From contig JAIPFU010000014.1 in NCBI GenBank assembly GCA_021736505.1, positions 1 to 21,671 on the forward strand: a DNA stretch of 21,671 bases. The letters run 5' to 3'. The translations under genes were made by a program, and so were the position numbers. Below, one piece after another: positions 8,010 through 15,241 of the stretch. The stretch is from Spirochaetia bacterium. GTDB taxonomy: Bacteria; Spirochaetota; Spirochaetia; PWKH01. Positions within the stretch are counted from its first letter, which is position 1. Each line of letters starts with the position of its first letter. Under the pieces are notes generated by a model, which searched no databases, was not told the DNA's origin, and was given only the letters and a program-made list of their open reading frames with translations.

Positions 8010-8053
8010 ATTGCCCTTGATGTGAATATGAAGGCGGCAATGCCAATTTTTTT
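8010..8053 (+). other. Hairpin followed by a T7 run in the murG-phoB divergent spacer
   Basis: ATTGCC (8010-8015) pairs with GGCAAT (8036-8041), extended by CTT (8016-8018) with AAG (8031-8033) around a two-base bulge. Five bases later a run of seven T follows (8047-8053). The shape is that of a weak plus-strand terminator, which could block transcripts running antisense out of murG towards phoB. On the other strand it would lie upstream of the predicted murG promoter. Confidence 0.35.
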
Positions 8054-8090
8054 AGCAGCTGATCTATTAACGCTTTTTTTTCATGGCAAA

Positions 8091-8137
8091 CTAACCAGCG
8101 TTTAACATATATCTAACATAGCTTATATAAATATAAC
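8091..8137 (+). promoter_or_regulatory. Putative Pho-box array and -10 region upstream of phoB
   Basis: CTAACC (8091-8096), TTAACA (8102-8107) and CTAACA (8113-8118) are spaced exactly 11 bp apart on the plus strand, resembling the TTAACA-like direct repeats bound by PhoP/PhoB-class regulators. AT-rich -10 candidates TATAAA (8126-8131) and TATAAC (8132-8137) follow at a distance that would let the array replace a -35 box. The predicted mRNA leader to the phoB start is about 140 bases. The repeats are seen directly; binding by the adjacent regulator is inferred. Confidence 0.45.
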
Positions 8138-8279
8138 ATGTGTACTAAATTTTTTATCCGATTACTTGGATATCGATGAATTTTTTCTGCTGTTATTTTT
8201 CAATTTGATGATACCTTTTTTAATTGAAAATAGTAATAATCGGCAGTACCATTACATGAAGACGTTAAGGAGAACCTGT

Positions 8280-8972
8280 ATGTCTAAAGAGACCATACTT
8301 ATAGTTGACGATGAGGCTGATATCAGGGAACTGATAACATATAATCTAGAACGCGAAGGGTACCGAGTTATAAAAGCTGTTACAGGAGAAGAGGCTTTAA
8401 CTAAGGCACAGCACGAAAGACCAGCATTAATTGTTTTGGATCTTATGCTTCCCGGCATTGACGGCTTGGAAGTCTGTAGAGCTTTATCAGGATATGAAAT
8501 ACCAATTCTCATGGTAACGGCAAAAAGTGAAGATTCAGATATCATCATTGGTCTTGAGATGGGTGCAGATGATTATATTACCAAGCCTTTCAGTCCCAGG
8601 GTTCTGGTTGCCAGAGTTCGCGCGCTACTGAGAAGACATAAAAAAAGGTTATCTCCCAAAGCTGCACAAGAAAAGCTTTCTCTTCACAATATCAGTATTG
8701 ATACGGCGAAACACCAGACCTCTATTAATGGTGAAACTGTTGATTTAAGTGTTACTGAATTTGGAATACTTGAATTTCTAATAAGAAATCCTGGTTGGGT
8801 ATTTTCACGAAGTCAGATCATTGAAGCTGTTAAAGGAGCTGATTATCCTGTTACTGAACGTTCAGTGGATGTTCAGGTTCTTGCTTTGAGAAGAAAACTT
8901 GGAAAGAAGGGCGAGATGATTGAGACAGTCCGAGGGATTGGGTATCGCATGCTTGAGGAAGTGCAGGAATAG
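8280..8972 (+). CDS. phoB: OmpR/PhoB-family response regulator (phosphate regulon type)
   Basis: The 230-residue regulator has a receiver domain with D10, D11, phospho-acceptor D54, T80 and K102, then a winged-helix DNA-binding domain (about 130-226) with the typical LSVTEFGILEFLIRNPGWVFSR and TERSVDVQVLALRRKLG segments, ending in TVRGIGYRM. The start is the ATG at 8280, six bases after AAGGAGA. The frame stays open 38 codons further upstream, but that extension is not receiver-like and lacks a ribosome binding site. The kinase gene follows on the same strand 111 bases later and carries the PhoR-type signature, which is the main reason to call this PhoB (PhoP in Gram-positive naming). The upstream repeats suggest autoregulation. 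No pst or phoU genes are in the window, so the phosphate assignment rests on family resemblance. Confidence 0.88.
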   Translation: MSKETILIVDDEADIRELITYNLEREGYRVIKAVTGEEALTKAQHERPALIVLDLMLPGIDGLEVCRALSGYEIPILMVTAKSEDSDIIIGLEMGADDYITKPFSPRVLVARVRALLRRHKKRLSPKAAQEKLSLHNISIDTAKHQTSINGETVDLSVTEFGILEFLIRNPGWVFSRSQIIEAVKGADYPVTERSVDVQVLALRRKLGKKGEMIETVRGIGYRMLEEVQE

Positions 8973-8997
8973 CTCAATCCGATGCACTCAATGCCAC

Positions 8998-9043
8998 GCA
9001 GTTTAATTAAACTGCTATTTATTAAAATTGCTCTTACGAGCAA
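8998..9043 (+). repeat. Two inverted repeats in the phoB-phoR intercistronic gap
   Basis: GCAGTTTAATTAAACTGC (8998-9015) is a perfect 18-bp palindrome. It is followed by TTGCTC (9028-9033) / GAGCAA (9038-9043) with a TTAC loop. The first is trailed by a T-rich but interrupted stretch (TATTTATT), so it could act as a partial terminator or mRNA-processing site that sets the phoB to phoR ratio, or as a protein-binding palindrome. Confidence 0.6.
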
Positions 9044-9083
9044 ATCTAGTTAATACATTTCAAGAAGGTATGAAGGTTAATGT

Positions 9084-10898
9084 ATGAAATCCAGGAAACT
9101 GAGAAATATTTTGTATCCCCTAGTTATTGGTTATTTTATTGTTACAATTATTGTTTTTGGTTTCTTCACGGTTTCAACTGCTAAAAATAATATTTTTCAG
9201 CAGAGCATTGATATTCTTGAGGAAACTTCTATTCTGATTAAAAATTATACAGGAGATATCAGTCAATACAAAGACGATTCCCTTCAGAAGTCTTTATCTA
9301 CCCTTTCACAGGGTTCACAGACTCGTATTACTATAATTAACCCCTCTGGAAGAGTTCTGGCGGATACGGAAAAGGATCCTGATTTGCTGGACAATCATAG
9401 GGACAGAATTGAAATTGCAAACGCTATGCAGGGCCGTAAGTACTCTTCTCTCCGTTATAGTGATTCCCTGAACTACGATATGCTGTACTATGCCGTGCCG
9501 CTTTACGATAATTCCGGAAAAATATCCGGTGTTTTACGAACTTCAATGCCGTTTATTGAACTGAAAAACTATAATCAGCAAATGTACTTTTATTTCGGCA
9601 TAGGCGGCATCCTGTTCCTCTTTGTTGCCTTGTCTTTTACTTGGATGATCAGCAGGGGAATAGAGCGGCCGCTTTCTTCACTTTCAGAGGCAGCGGCAAC
9701 GTATACTCAACTTGATTTCAGTAATTCCAGTAATTTCAGTAATTTCAGGAATATGCCCTCCTTCTCTTTTGTTCCAAAAGAGATACAGACTGTTTCGCAT
9801 ACTCTCAGACAGATGGGTGTAGAGTTAAATCGCCAGTTCAGCTCAATAGAACAGCAGCGAGATGAACTTCAGGCCGTCCTAGACAGTATGTCAGAAGCTG
9901 TTATTGTTTTGGACCACACCTATCATATTATAGATGCCAATCCTGCGGCGATACAGTTTTTTGGTACGAAATCACAGGCACCTATTGTGAATGAATCTTT
10001 TTTAACGGTAGTTCGAAGCAGTGAGCTTATTGATATGATCACTGAGACGCTTGAAGACGGCAGTTCCCGAACAGTAAATATTCATGTAGGAAAATCTGAT
10101 TATCAGGTACACATTTCTTTTATTTCCGAGAACAATCAGACGCATTCCGGCAATAGAGTCCTCCTTGTGTTTAATGATGTGACTACTTTGATGCATCTGG
10201 AGCGGGTGCGTAAAGATTTTGTCGCTAATGTCTCTCATGAACTGAAAACGCCAATTACCTCAATTAAGGGTTTTGCCGAGACTTTAGAGCATGAATTTGC
10301 TTCATTAAACGAGGACGATGACGGGAATGCTATGCATAAACGTTTTGTTGCAATAATCCGGAATCAGACAGAACGGCTTCAGGCAATTATTGATGATCTG
10401 CTGACCCTTTCCAGATTGGACCAAGCCCATGATAGAAATAATGATTTCCCTATTATCAACTTGAAAAAAACCATTTCTGATGCTCTTGCCATTTGCACTG
10501 ATAAAACGCAAGACCAAGCGTCCAGAGTTACGCTTCACTGCGATTCTGAAATTACTATTAAAGGAAACAGCATTCTTCTTGAACAGGCAATTATTAACCT
10601 TGTGGATAATGCAATAAAATATAGCGATCCTGATACTGAAATTGAAGTTTTCTGCAGCAGAAGTGATACTTCTGTGGATATTTCAGTGAAGGACCATGGT
10701 TACGGCATTCCTAAAAAAGCTTTACCGAGAATTTTTGAAAGATTCTACCGTGTAGATAAAGCGAGAAGCCGGGATAAAGGCGGAACCGGGCTTGGTTTGT
10801 CTATCGTTAAGCATATTGCGCTGCTCCACAAAGGGAAAGTGGAAGTAGATAGTGAAGAGGGAACAGGCTCCGTTTTTACCATGCACCTTCCTGTATAA
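9084..10898 (+). CDS. phoR: PhoR-like membrane sensor histidine kinase
   Basis: This 604-residue kinase has a first membrane helix (about 10-30), an extracytoplasmic sensor region of about 135 residues, a second helix (about 167-188), a linker or HAMP-like stretch, a PAS domain (about 258-370) and the PhoR-type phospho-acceptor segment RKDFVANVSHELKTP with H385. The C-terminal ATPase has NLVDNAIKYS, DHGYGIP, IFERFYRVDKARSR and GGTGLGLSIVKH. It would phosphorylate the PhoB-like regulator encoded just upstream in response to an envelope or phosphate signal. The ATG at 9084 follows GAAGG by seven bases; an earlier ATG at 9070 is out of frame and soon stops. Residues 212-221 are encoded by a 9-bp tandem repeat. 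The kinase identity is certain; phosphate sensing is inferred from the signature and pairing. Confidence 0.9.
   Translation: MKSRKLRNILYPLVIGYFIVTIIVFGFFTVSTAKNNIFQQSIDILEETSILIKNYTGDISQYKDDSLQKSLSTLSQGSQTRITIINPSGRVLADTEKDPDLLDNHRDRIEIANAMQGRKYSSLRYSDSLNYDMLYYAVPLYDNSGKISGVLRTSMPFIELKNYNQQMYFYFGIGGILFLFVALSFTWMISRGIERPLSSLSEAAATYTQLDFSNSSNFSNFRNMPSFSFVPKEIQTVSHTLRQMGVELNRQFSSIEQQRDELQAVLDSMSEAVIVLDHTYHIIDANPAAIQFFGTKSQAPIVNESFLTVVRSSELIDMITETLEDGSSRTVNIHVGKSDYQVHISFISENNQTHSGNRVLLVFNDVTTLMHLERVRKDFVANVSHELKTPITSIKGFAETLEHEFASLNEDDDGNAMHKRFVAIIRNQTERLQAIIDDLLTLSRLDQAHDRNNDFPIINLKKTISDALAICTDKTQDQASRVTLHCDSEITIKGNSILLEQAIINLVDNAIKYSDPDTEIEVFCSRSDTSVDISVKDHGYGIPKKALPRIFERFYRVDKARSRDKGGTGLGLSIVKHIALLHKGKVEVDSEEGTGSVFTMHLPV
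9717..9748 (+). repeat. 9-bp tandem repeat inside phoR
   Basis: TTCAGTAAT (9717-9725), TCCAGTAAT (9726-9734), TTCAGTAAT (9735-9743) and a partial TTCAG (9744-9748) form about 3.5 copies in frame. They encode the Phe/Ser/Asn-rich stretch in the linker just after the second membrane helix. Copy number changes would keep the frame. Confidence 0.85.
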
Positions 10899-10949
10899 TT
10901 TCATTTTTCGGTAGTTTTTCATCATCTTGGATTATTCTTTCCTGTTATA

Positions 10950-10979
10950 TTGACATAAGTACGAATACGTGTTTAAGAT
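10950..10979 (+). promoter_or_regulatory. Sigma-70 type promoter of the thiamine transport operon
   Basis: A perfect TTGACA -35 box (10950-10955) is followed after 18 bases by TAAGAT (10974-10979, 4/6 match). Transcription would begin near 10985-10987, so the mRNA would start at the 5' edge of the riboswitch aptamer. Confidence 0.7.
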
Positions 10980-10983
10980 AAAG

Positions 10984-11109
10984 CGTCTTAGGGGTGGTTA
11001 TGCGGTACATTTTGATACTTACATATTTATAAGTATCAGATGCTGTCATAGCCTGAGATTATACCCGTTGAACCTGATCTGGGATAATACCAGCGTAGGG
11101 AATTTGACG
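10984..11109 (+). ncRNA. TPP (thiamine pyrophosphate) riboswitch, THI element
   Basis: The leader carries the conserved THI-box core: GGGGTG (10991-10996), CTGAGA (11053-11058), ACCC (11063-11066), GAACCTGATCTGG, and ATAATACCAGCGTAGGGA. Pairings I can draw are GGGT/ACCC (10992-10995 with 11063-11066), GGTTATG (10996-11002) with CATAGCC (11047-11053), the CTGG/CCAG hairpin, and a closing CGTC (10984-10987) with GACG (11106-11109). The arm near the pyrimidine-binding side has an extra hairpin, TGATACTTA (11013-11021) with TAAGTATCA (11030-11038), a common optional element. The CTGG-CCAG loop seems one base longer than in E. coli thiM. Binding of TPP would turn down the thiBPQ genes, giving end-product feedback on uptake. 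Confidence 0.95.
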
Positions 11110-11172
11110 AGACCTCTCCAATACATCTCCCACCCGTAAGACAGATACACAAATTTTCTCAAGGAGGATTCT
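11110..11172 (+). promoter_or_regulatory. Riboswitch expression platform and thiB ribosome binding site
   Basis: CCACCCGTAAGAC (11130-11142) is complementary at 12 of 13 positions to the 5' strand of the aptamer, GTCTTAGGGGTGG (10985-10997), so it can compete with aptamer folding. The ribosome binding site AAGGAGG (11161-11167) lies six bases before the thiB ATG. CTCC (11127-11130) and CCTC (11113-11116) could pair with it. No hairpin plus T-run is seen, so control is more likely at translation initiation than at termination. This mechanism is inferred. Confidence 0.6.
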
Positions 11173-12231
11173 ATGAAGAATCACACGTTGTTATCTGTCC
11201 TATCACTTTTTCTGGTTTTGTTTATGTTCACTCCCTCTGATGCTGAAGCGGCAGGCGCTTCTGAAGCAGTGGAAAGCTCTGAGGGTTCGGAGGAAGCAGT
11301 AGTGAATGTCTACTGCTATGATTCTTTTGCATCAGAATGGGGGCCGGGACCTCATGCGGTTAAGCTTTTCAAAGAGAAGACTGGTATAGATGTAAATCTC
11401 GTTTCTGCAGGAGATGCTGGGCAAGTGCTCCAGCGTGCTGTCCTGGAGAAAGATTCACCCCAGGCAGATGTCATACTCGGTATTGATAATAATTTGATCA
11501 TTTCCGCCCGCGAAGCGGACATTCTGAGTCCGTATGATACAGAAGCGGCATCTCATCTTCATGCTTCTCTGTCCTTCGGAGATGATAATTTGCTGCATCC
11601 CTTCGATTATGGGTTTTTCTCTATTATTTATGATTCGCAGAGAATTGATAATCCTCCGAAAAACTTAGAGGATTTGACCCATGAAAGATTTGAGAATAGC
11701 CTTATCCTGATGGATCCGCGGACTTCATCACCCGGTCTGGGATTCCTTCACTGGACTATTGCTGAATACGGGGATGATTTTCTGGACTACTGGAATCGCC
11801 TGAAACCTTCTATCCTTACGATTACTGAAGGATGGGATTCGGGTTACGGTCTATTTACCCAGGGGGAAGCTCCTTTGGTACTCAGCTATACTACAAGTCC
11901 AGCATATCATGTGGAATATGAAGATTCTCATAGATTTAAGGCTGCCATTTTTCCTGAAGGTCACTACAGCCAGGTAGAGGGAATTGGACTGCTTAAGAAC
12001 GCTGAACATGAGGCCAATGGAAAAGAATTTATCGATTTCATTCTTTCAGAACAGTTTCAGGAAATAATTCCGCTTACAAACTGGATGTATCCTGCCAGAA
12101 AGGATATAGATCTTCCGGAATCGTATGAATTTGCTCCAAAGGCTCCTGTAGGTATATCACTTCCAGCTGAAAAAATTAAAAAAGAGAGTGATGACCGGCT
12201 GCAGGAGTGGTCAGAATTTATGAGTAAATAA
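11173..12231 (+). CDS. thiB: Thiamine ABC transporter periplasmic binding protein
   Basis: The 352-residue protein begins with a signal peptide: a short basic start, a hydrophobic core at about 5-20 and a likely signal peptidase I site near AEA-AG (26-27). There is no lipobox cysteine, so it should be soluble in a periplasm. A Ser/Glu-rich linker precedes the mature fold, which starts VVNVYCYDSFASEWGPGP, matching the ThiB/TbpA pattern for iron(III)/thiamine-class binding proteins. Later segments such as ADVILGIDNNLI, FDYGFFSIIYDS and YTTSPAYHVEYE are also typical of ThiB. It captures thiamine and its phosphates and delivers them to ThiP. It follows a TPP riboswitch and an AAGGAGG site and is first in thiB-thiP-thiQ. 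The combination makes the substrate assignment strong. Confidence 0.95.
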   Translation: MKNHTLLSVLSLFLVLFMFTPSDAEAAGASEAVESSEGSEEAVVNVYCYDSFASEWGPGPHAVKLFKEKTGIDVNLVSAGDAGQVLQRAVLEKDSPQADVILGIDNNLIISAREADILSPYDTEAASHLHASLSFGDDNLLHPFDYGFFSIIYDSQRIDNPPKNLEDLTHERFENSLILMDPRTSSPGLGFLHWTIAEYGDDFLDYWNRLKPSILTITEGWDSGYGLFTQGEAPLVLSYTTSPAYHVEYEDSHRFKAAIFPEGHYSQVEGIGLLKNAEHEANGKEFIDFILSEQFQEIIPLTNWMYPARKDIDLPESYEFAPKAPVGISLPAEKIKKESDDRLQEWSEFMSK

Positions 12232-12237
12232 AAATAC

Positions 12238-13992
12238 ATGAAAAAAAGAACAGTTTCTCAGAGAAATAATATATCAATATCATTCTCTTTGCTTGCGGGG
12301 ATGGGAATACTCATCCCCCTGTTTTTCCTTCCCGTGGGGTTTATTCTATTTAAAGGATTTTCCGGGGAAGGTTCAGGTTTCAGCTTTTCTCTTTTCCGAG
12401 AACAGTTGTCCTCTCCGTATATTTGGAGGATTACCTATTTTACCTTAAAACAGGCTTTCTGGAGTACAGTTCTGTCTTTACTTATAGCACTTCCAGGAGC
12501 TTATCTCCTCTCGCATTTTTCATTTTTCGGTAAAAAACTGCTGAAATCTCTCAGTGTTATTCCTTTTGTCCTTCCACCGATTTTAGTCGTCCTCGGCTTT
12601 GTTATTTTCTACGGAAACAGCGGCTATATAAACAGATTTCTTATGAATCTTTTTGACCTTTCTGATCCTCCGCTGCACATTCTTTACTCATTTAAAGCCA
12701 TAATCCTAGCACACAGTTTTTACAATTTTCCTATTATTTTGAGGGTTGTTTCATCGTATTGGGAAGGTTTATCTGATACAGAAGAGAAAGCGGCTTACTC
12801 CCTGGGTGCAAAGAGGGTCCGAGTTTTTTTAACGGTGACCCTGCCGAGGCTGATTCCATCGATAATCTCATCAGCATCCATTGTGTTTCTTTTCTGCTTT
12901 ACCAGTTTTGCTGTAATTCTTGTTCTCGGCGGCGGACCGCAATTTACAACACTTGAGGTTGAAATCTATCGACAGGCTCGAATCTCATTCAATTTAGACA
13001 CAGCAGCGGTTCTGACAGTTATTTCTCTTGTTTTCAGCATTTCCATTTTTCTATTTCATCAGCATATTCAACATAAGTATACCGTAGCAGGTAATACAAT
13101 GTCAGTTTTACGGGAAAGTCCTTCACTAATGTCTTTAGGGCAGAAAGGAAAAAGGTTCTTATATGTACCTATTATGCTGTACAGTGTTCTCGCGGTATTT
13201 TTCCTACTGGCACCGATTATTTCGGTTGTTATTACATCATTCCAGGTTCCGATTCACCGTACCCAGGAAGTATCATATTCCCTTAAGTGGTATCGTTCTC
13301 TTTTTTCATCAGCCTATGGAGGTCCGGCTATTATTTCCGGCTCAGCACGGTCTATCATGAATAGTTTTACTATTGCATCAGCATCAATGCTTGTCACTAC
13401 CTTTATTACTCTACTTCTTTCATTCAGTTCTGCCCGCATGAATAAAACATATTCAAGGATCTTGGAGATTCTGAGCATGCTGCCTATGATGGTTTCTTCT
13501 GTTATTCTCGGGCTTGGTTATTTTCTCATTGCTAAGGAAATGCAGAGTTCGGGGTTTTCATCTCCCCGCATAATGATTACTGGAGCTCATGTTGTCATAA
13601 CTTTCCCTTTTTTATATAAAACGATTACTCCAGTATTCAAGGAAATTCATGAAACCTACTCTCCGGCTTCCTATGTTCTCGGAGTTCCTCCCTTAAAGAC
13701 AATCCTGAAGGTGGAGCTGCCGATTCTCAGAAGCACTCTTATTTCCGGAATGATTTTTATTTTTGCTATCTCCATGGGAGAATTCAATGCAGCACTGATT
13801 CTCTCCAATTCCCAGGTTGAGACCATACCTATCACTATGTATCGCTTGATTGGTTCCTATAATTTCTACGGGGCCTGCGCTCTGGGTACGATTTTGATGG
13901 TCAGTAGTTTGGGAATTTTTTATTTTTTTGATACCGCTAGAAAAAGAACTTCACCTGAAATTTCTTCTTCCTCTGTGGGAGATGTGTTTTAA
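12238..13992 (+). CDS. thiP: Thiamine ABC transporter permease (two fused permease domains)
   Basis: The 584-residue membrane protein has about twelve predicted membrane helices in two homologous halves, each with a cytoplasmic EAA-type loop that contacts the ATPase: EEKAAYSLGAKRVRVFLTVTLPRL in the first half and YSPASYVLGVPPLKTILKVELPIL in the second, the latter with a weaker start. The segment GGGPQFTTLEVEIYRQAR is characteristic of ThiP. It forms the inner membrane channel for thiamine import. It starts at an ATG six bases after the thiB stop with no clear ribosome binding site, so it is probably translated by coupling. It is somewhat longer than E. coli ThiP (536 residues). Confidence 0.94.
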   Translation: MKKRTVSQRNNISISFSLLAGMGILIPLFFLPVGFILFKGFSGEGSGFSFSLFREQLSSPYIWRITYFTLKQAFWSTVLSLLIALPGAYLLSHFSFFGKKLLKSLSVIPFVLPPILVVLGFVIFYGNSGYINRFLMNLFDLSDPPLHILYSFKAIILAHSFYNFPIILRVVSSYWEGLSDTEEKAAYSLGAKRVRVFLTVTLPRLIPSIISSASIVFLFCFTSFAVILVLGGGPQFTTLEVEIYRQARISFNLDTAAVLTVISLVFSISIFLFHQHIQHKYTVAGNTMSVLRESPSLMSLGQKGKRFLYVPIMLYSVLAVFFLLAPIISVVITSFQVPIHRTQEVSYSLKWYRSLFSSAYGGPAIISGSARSIMNSFTIASASMLVTTFITLLLSFSSARMNKTYSRILEILSMLPMMVSSVILGLGYFLIAKEMQSSGFSSPRIMITGAHVVITFPFLYKTITPVFKEIHETYSPASYVLGVPPLKTILKVELPILRSTLISGMIFIFAISMGEFNAALILSNSQVETIPITMYRLIGSYNFYGACALGTILMVSSLGIFYFFDTARKRTSPEISSSSVGDVF

Positions 13993-14007
13993 TTCTAAGG
14001 AGCTAAT

Positions 14008-15129
14008 GTGAGTACATTAAGGGTAGAATCACTTAAAAAAACGTATTCGGAATTCAACTTGGATATCTCTTTTACCGCTGAATCCGGGACTCTTGTGTCT
14101 CTGCTTGGTCCTTCGGGCTGCGGGAAGAGCACTACTCTTTCACTTATTACTGGAATAGAGAACCCGGATTACGGAAGCATCATCCTGAATAACAAGGAGT
14201 TGACGGGAATTCCGACTTGGAGCAGAAATATTGGTCTAGTTTTTCAGAATTACGCATTATTTCCCAATATGAATGTCTATCAGAACATTTCATACGGATT
14301 ACGGGTGAGAAAATATTCCCGAGAGGAGATACGAGAACGGGTATTTGAACTCCTTCGTTTAGTGGGGCTGGATAATTATGAAAATCGATCATGCTCCTTA
14401 TTATCCGGGGGTGAACAGCAGCGTGTCGCCTTGGCGAGGGCACTTGCCCCGAATCCTGAGTTGCTTCTGCTGGATGAACCACTTTCCGCCTTAGATGCAA
14501 AGCTCAGATTACGACTTCGGGAGGAGATTCAGAGAATACAGCAGGAGCTGCATATAACGACACTGTATGTTACCCATGATCAGGATGAAGCACTTTCCAT
14601 CAGTGATAAGATTATTGTTATGAATTCCGGTCGTACTGAGCAGGAGGGAAAACCGGAAGACGTCTACCGACGTCCGAAGACACTGTTTTCCGGAACATTC
14701 ATCGGCGATTCATCAATTATTCCCGTTCACTGCGATACAAGTCTCTGTGATCCATGCGAAAAGGATAGTGATATAGAACAGTTATCGAGTAAATCAGCAG
14801 ATGATGATCAAGTTTTTTACGGTTCTGTTATGTACGATAGTACGCAAAAGACTAGAAGGTTTCAGCCTTGTTCTGCTGCGGGCGAAAAAAATCATTATTT
14901 ATTTATCAGGCCGGAAAATTTCTCCCTCGATCCTCCTCCGGAGGGTCAGAAAGCTGAATTCAATATATTTTATGATGCTGTTTTAAAAAAAGCTGTATAC
15001 CGGGGACCTTTTTATCAGGCAATTTTTATCTGGCGTGAATCTGAAATTACCGTTTTTCTGGCTGATCTACCGGAGGTGAAGGATACATATACTTTATATG
15101 CTAGGAGATATGATTCGCTCATCCTATAA
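14008..15129 (+). CDS. thiQ: Thiamine ABC transporter ATPase with a C-terminal extension
   Basis: The 373-residue protein has a complete ABC ATPase domain: Walker A GPSGCGKST (34-42), Q-loop Q80, signature LSGGEQQR (132-139), Walker B LLLLDEP (152-158) and switch H190 in VTHDQDEA. It energises ThiP. E. coli ThiQ is only about 232 residues; here about 135 extra residues (240-373) follow, with FIGDSSIIPV and LFIRPENFSL segments reminiscent of the TOBE regulatory domain of PotA/FbpC-type ATPases. The start is GTG at 14008, five bases after AAGGAG, and 15 bases after the thiP stop. Substrate is assigned from the operon and the TPP riboswitch, since ATPases of the thiamine, iron and polyamine classes are hard to separate by sequence. 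Confidence 0.92.
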   Translation: MSTLRVESLKKTYSEFNLDISFTAESGTLVSLLGPSGCGKSTTLSLITGIENPDYGSIILNNKELTGIPTWSRNIGLVFQNYALFPNMNVYQNISYGLRVRKYSREEIRERVFELLRLVGLDNYENRSCSLLSGGEQQRVALARALAPNPELLLLDEPLSALDAKLRLRLREEIQRIQQELHITTLYVTHDQDEALSISDKIIVMNSGRTEQEGKPEDVYRRPKTLFSGTFIGDSSIIPVHCDTSLCDPCEKDSDIEQLSSKSADDDQVFYGSVMYDSTQKTRRFQPCSAAGEKNHYLFIRPENFSLDPPPEGQKAEFNIFYDAVLKKAVYRGPFYQAIFIWRESEITVFLADLPEVKDTYTLYARRYDSLIL

Positions 15130-15241
15130 GAATTCTATCAGGTAACTAAGAAGTTCTCTTTTGCCGATAGTTTGTATTACCATTATTTGATCATCGTGCA
15201 GTGAATCTGCAGCAGCATGGCCGAATTCGACGGCGGAGGCA
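15130..15241. other. Convergent thiQ-uvrB spacer without a clear terminator
   Basis: No gene is seen. Only weak inverted repeats are visible, TGCAG/CTGCA at 15199-15212 and GCCG/CGGC near 15219-15233, neither followed by a T-run. Where the two convergent operons end is not evident from the sequence. Confidence 0.4.

Noticed and set aside
8166..8279. 38-codon in-frame upstream extension of phoB
   Set aside because: The extension is not receiver-like, has no ribosome binding site, and the ATG at 8280 has AAGGAGA at proper spacing and starts exactly where the receiver fold starts.
14180..14500. 106-codon minus-strand open frame opposite thiQ
   Set aside because: It is antisense to the ABC ATPase core motifs and has no independent coding evidence.
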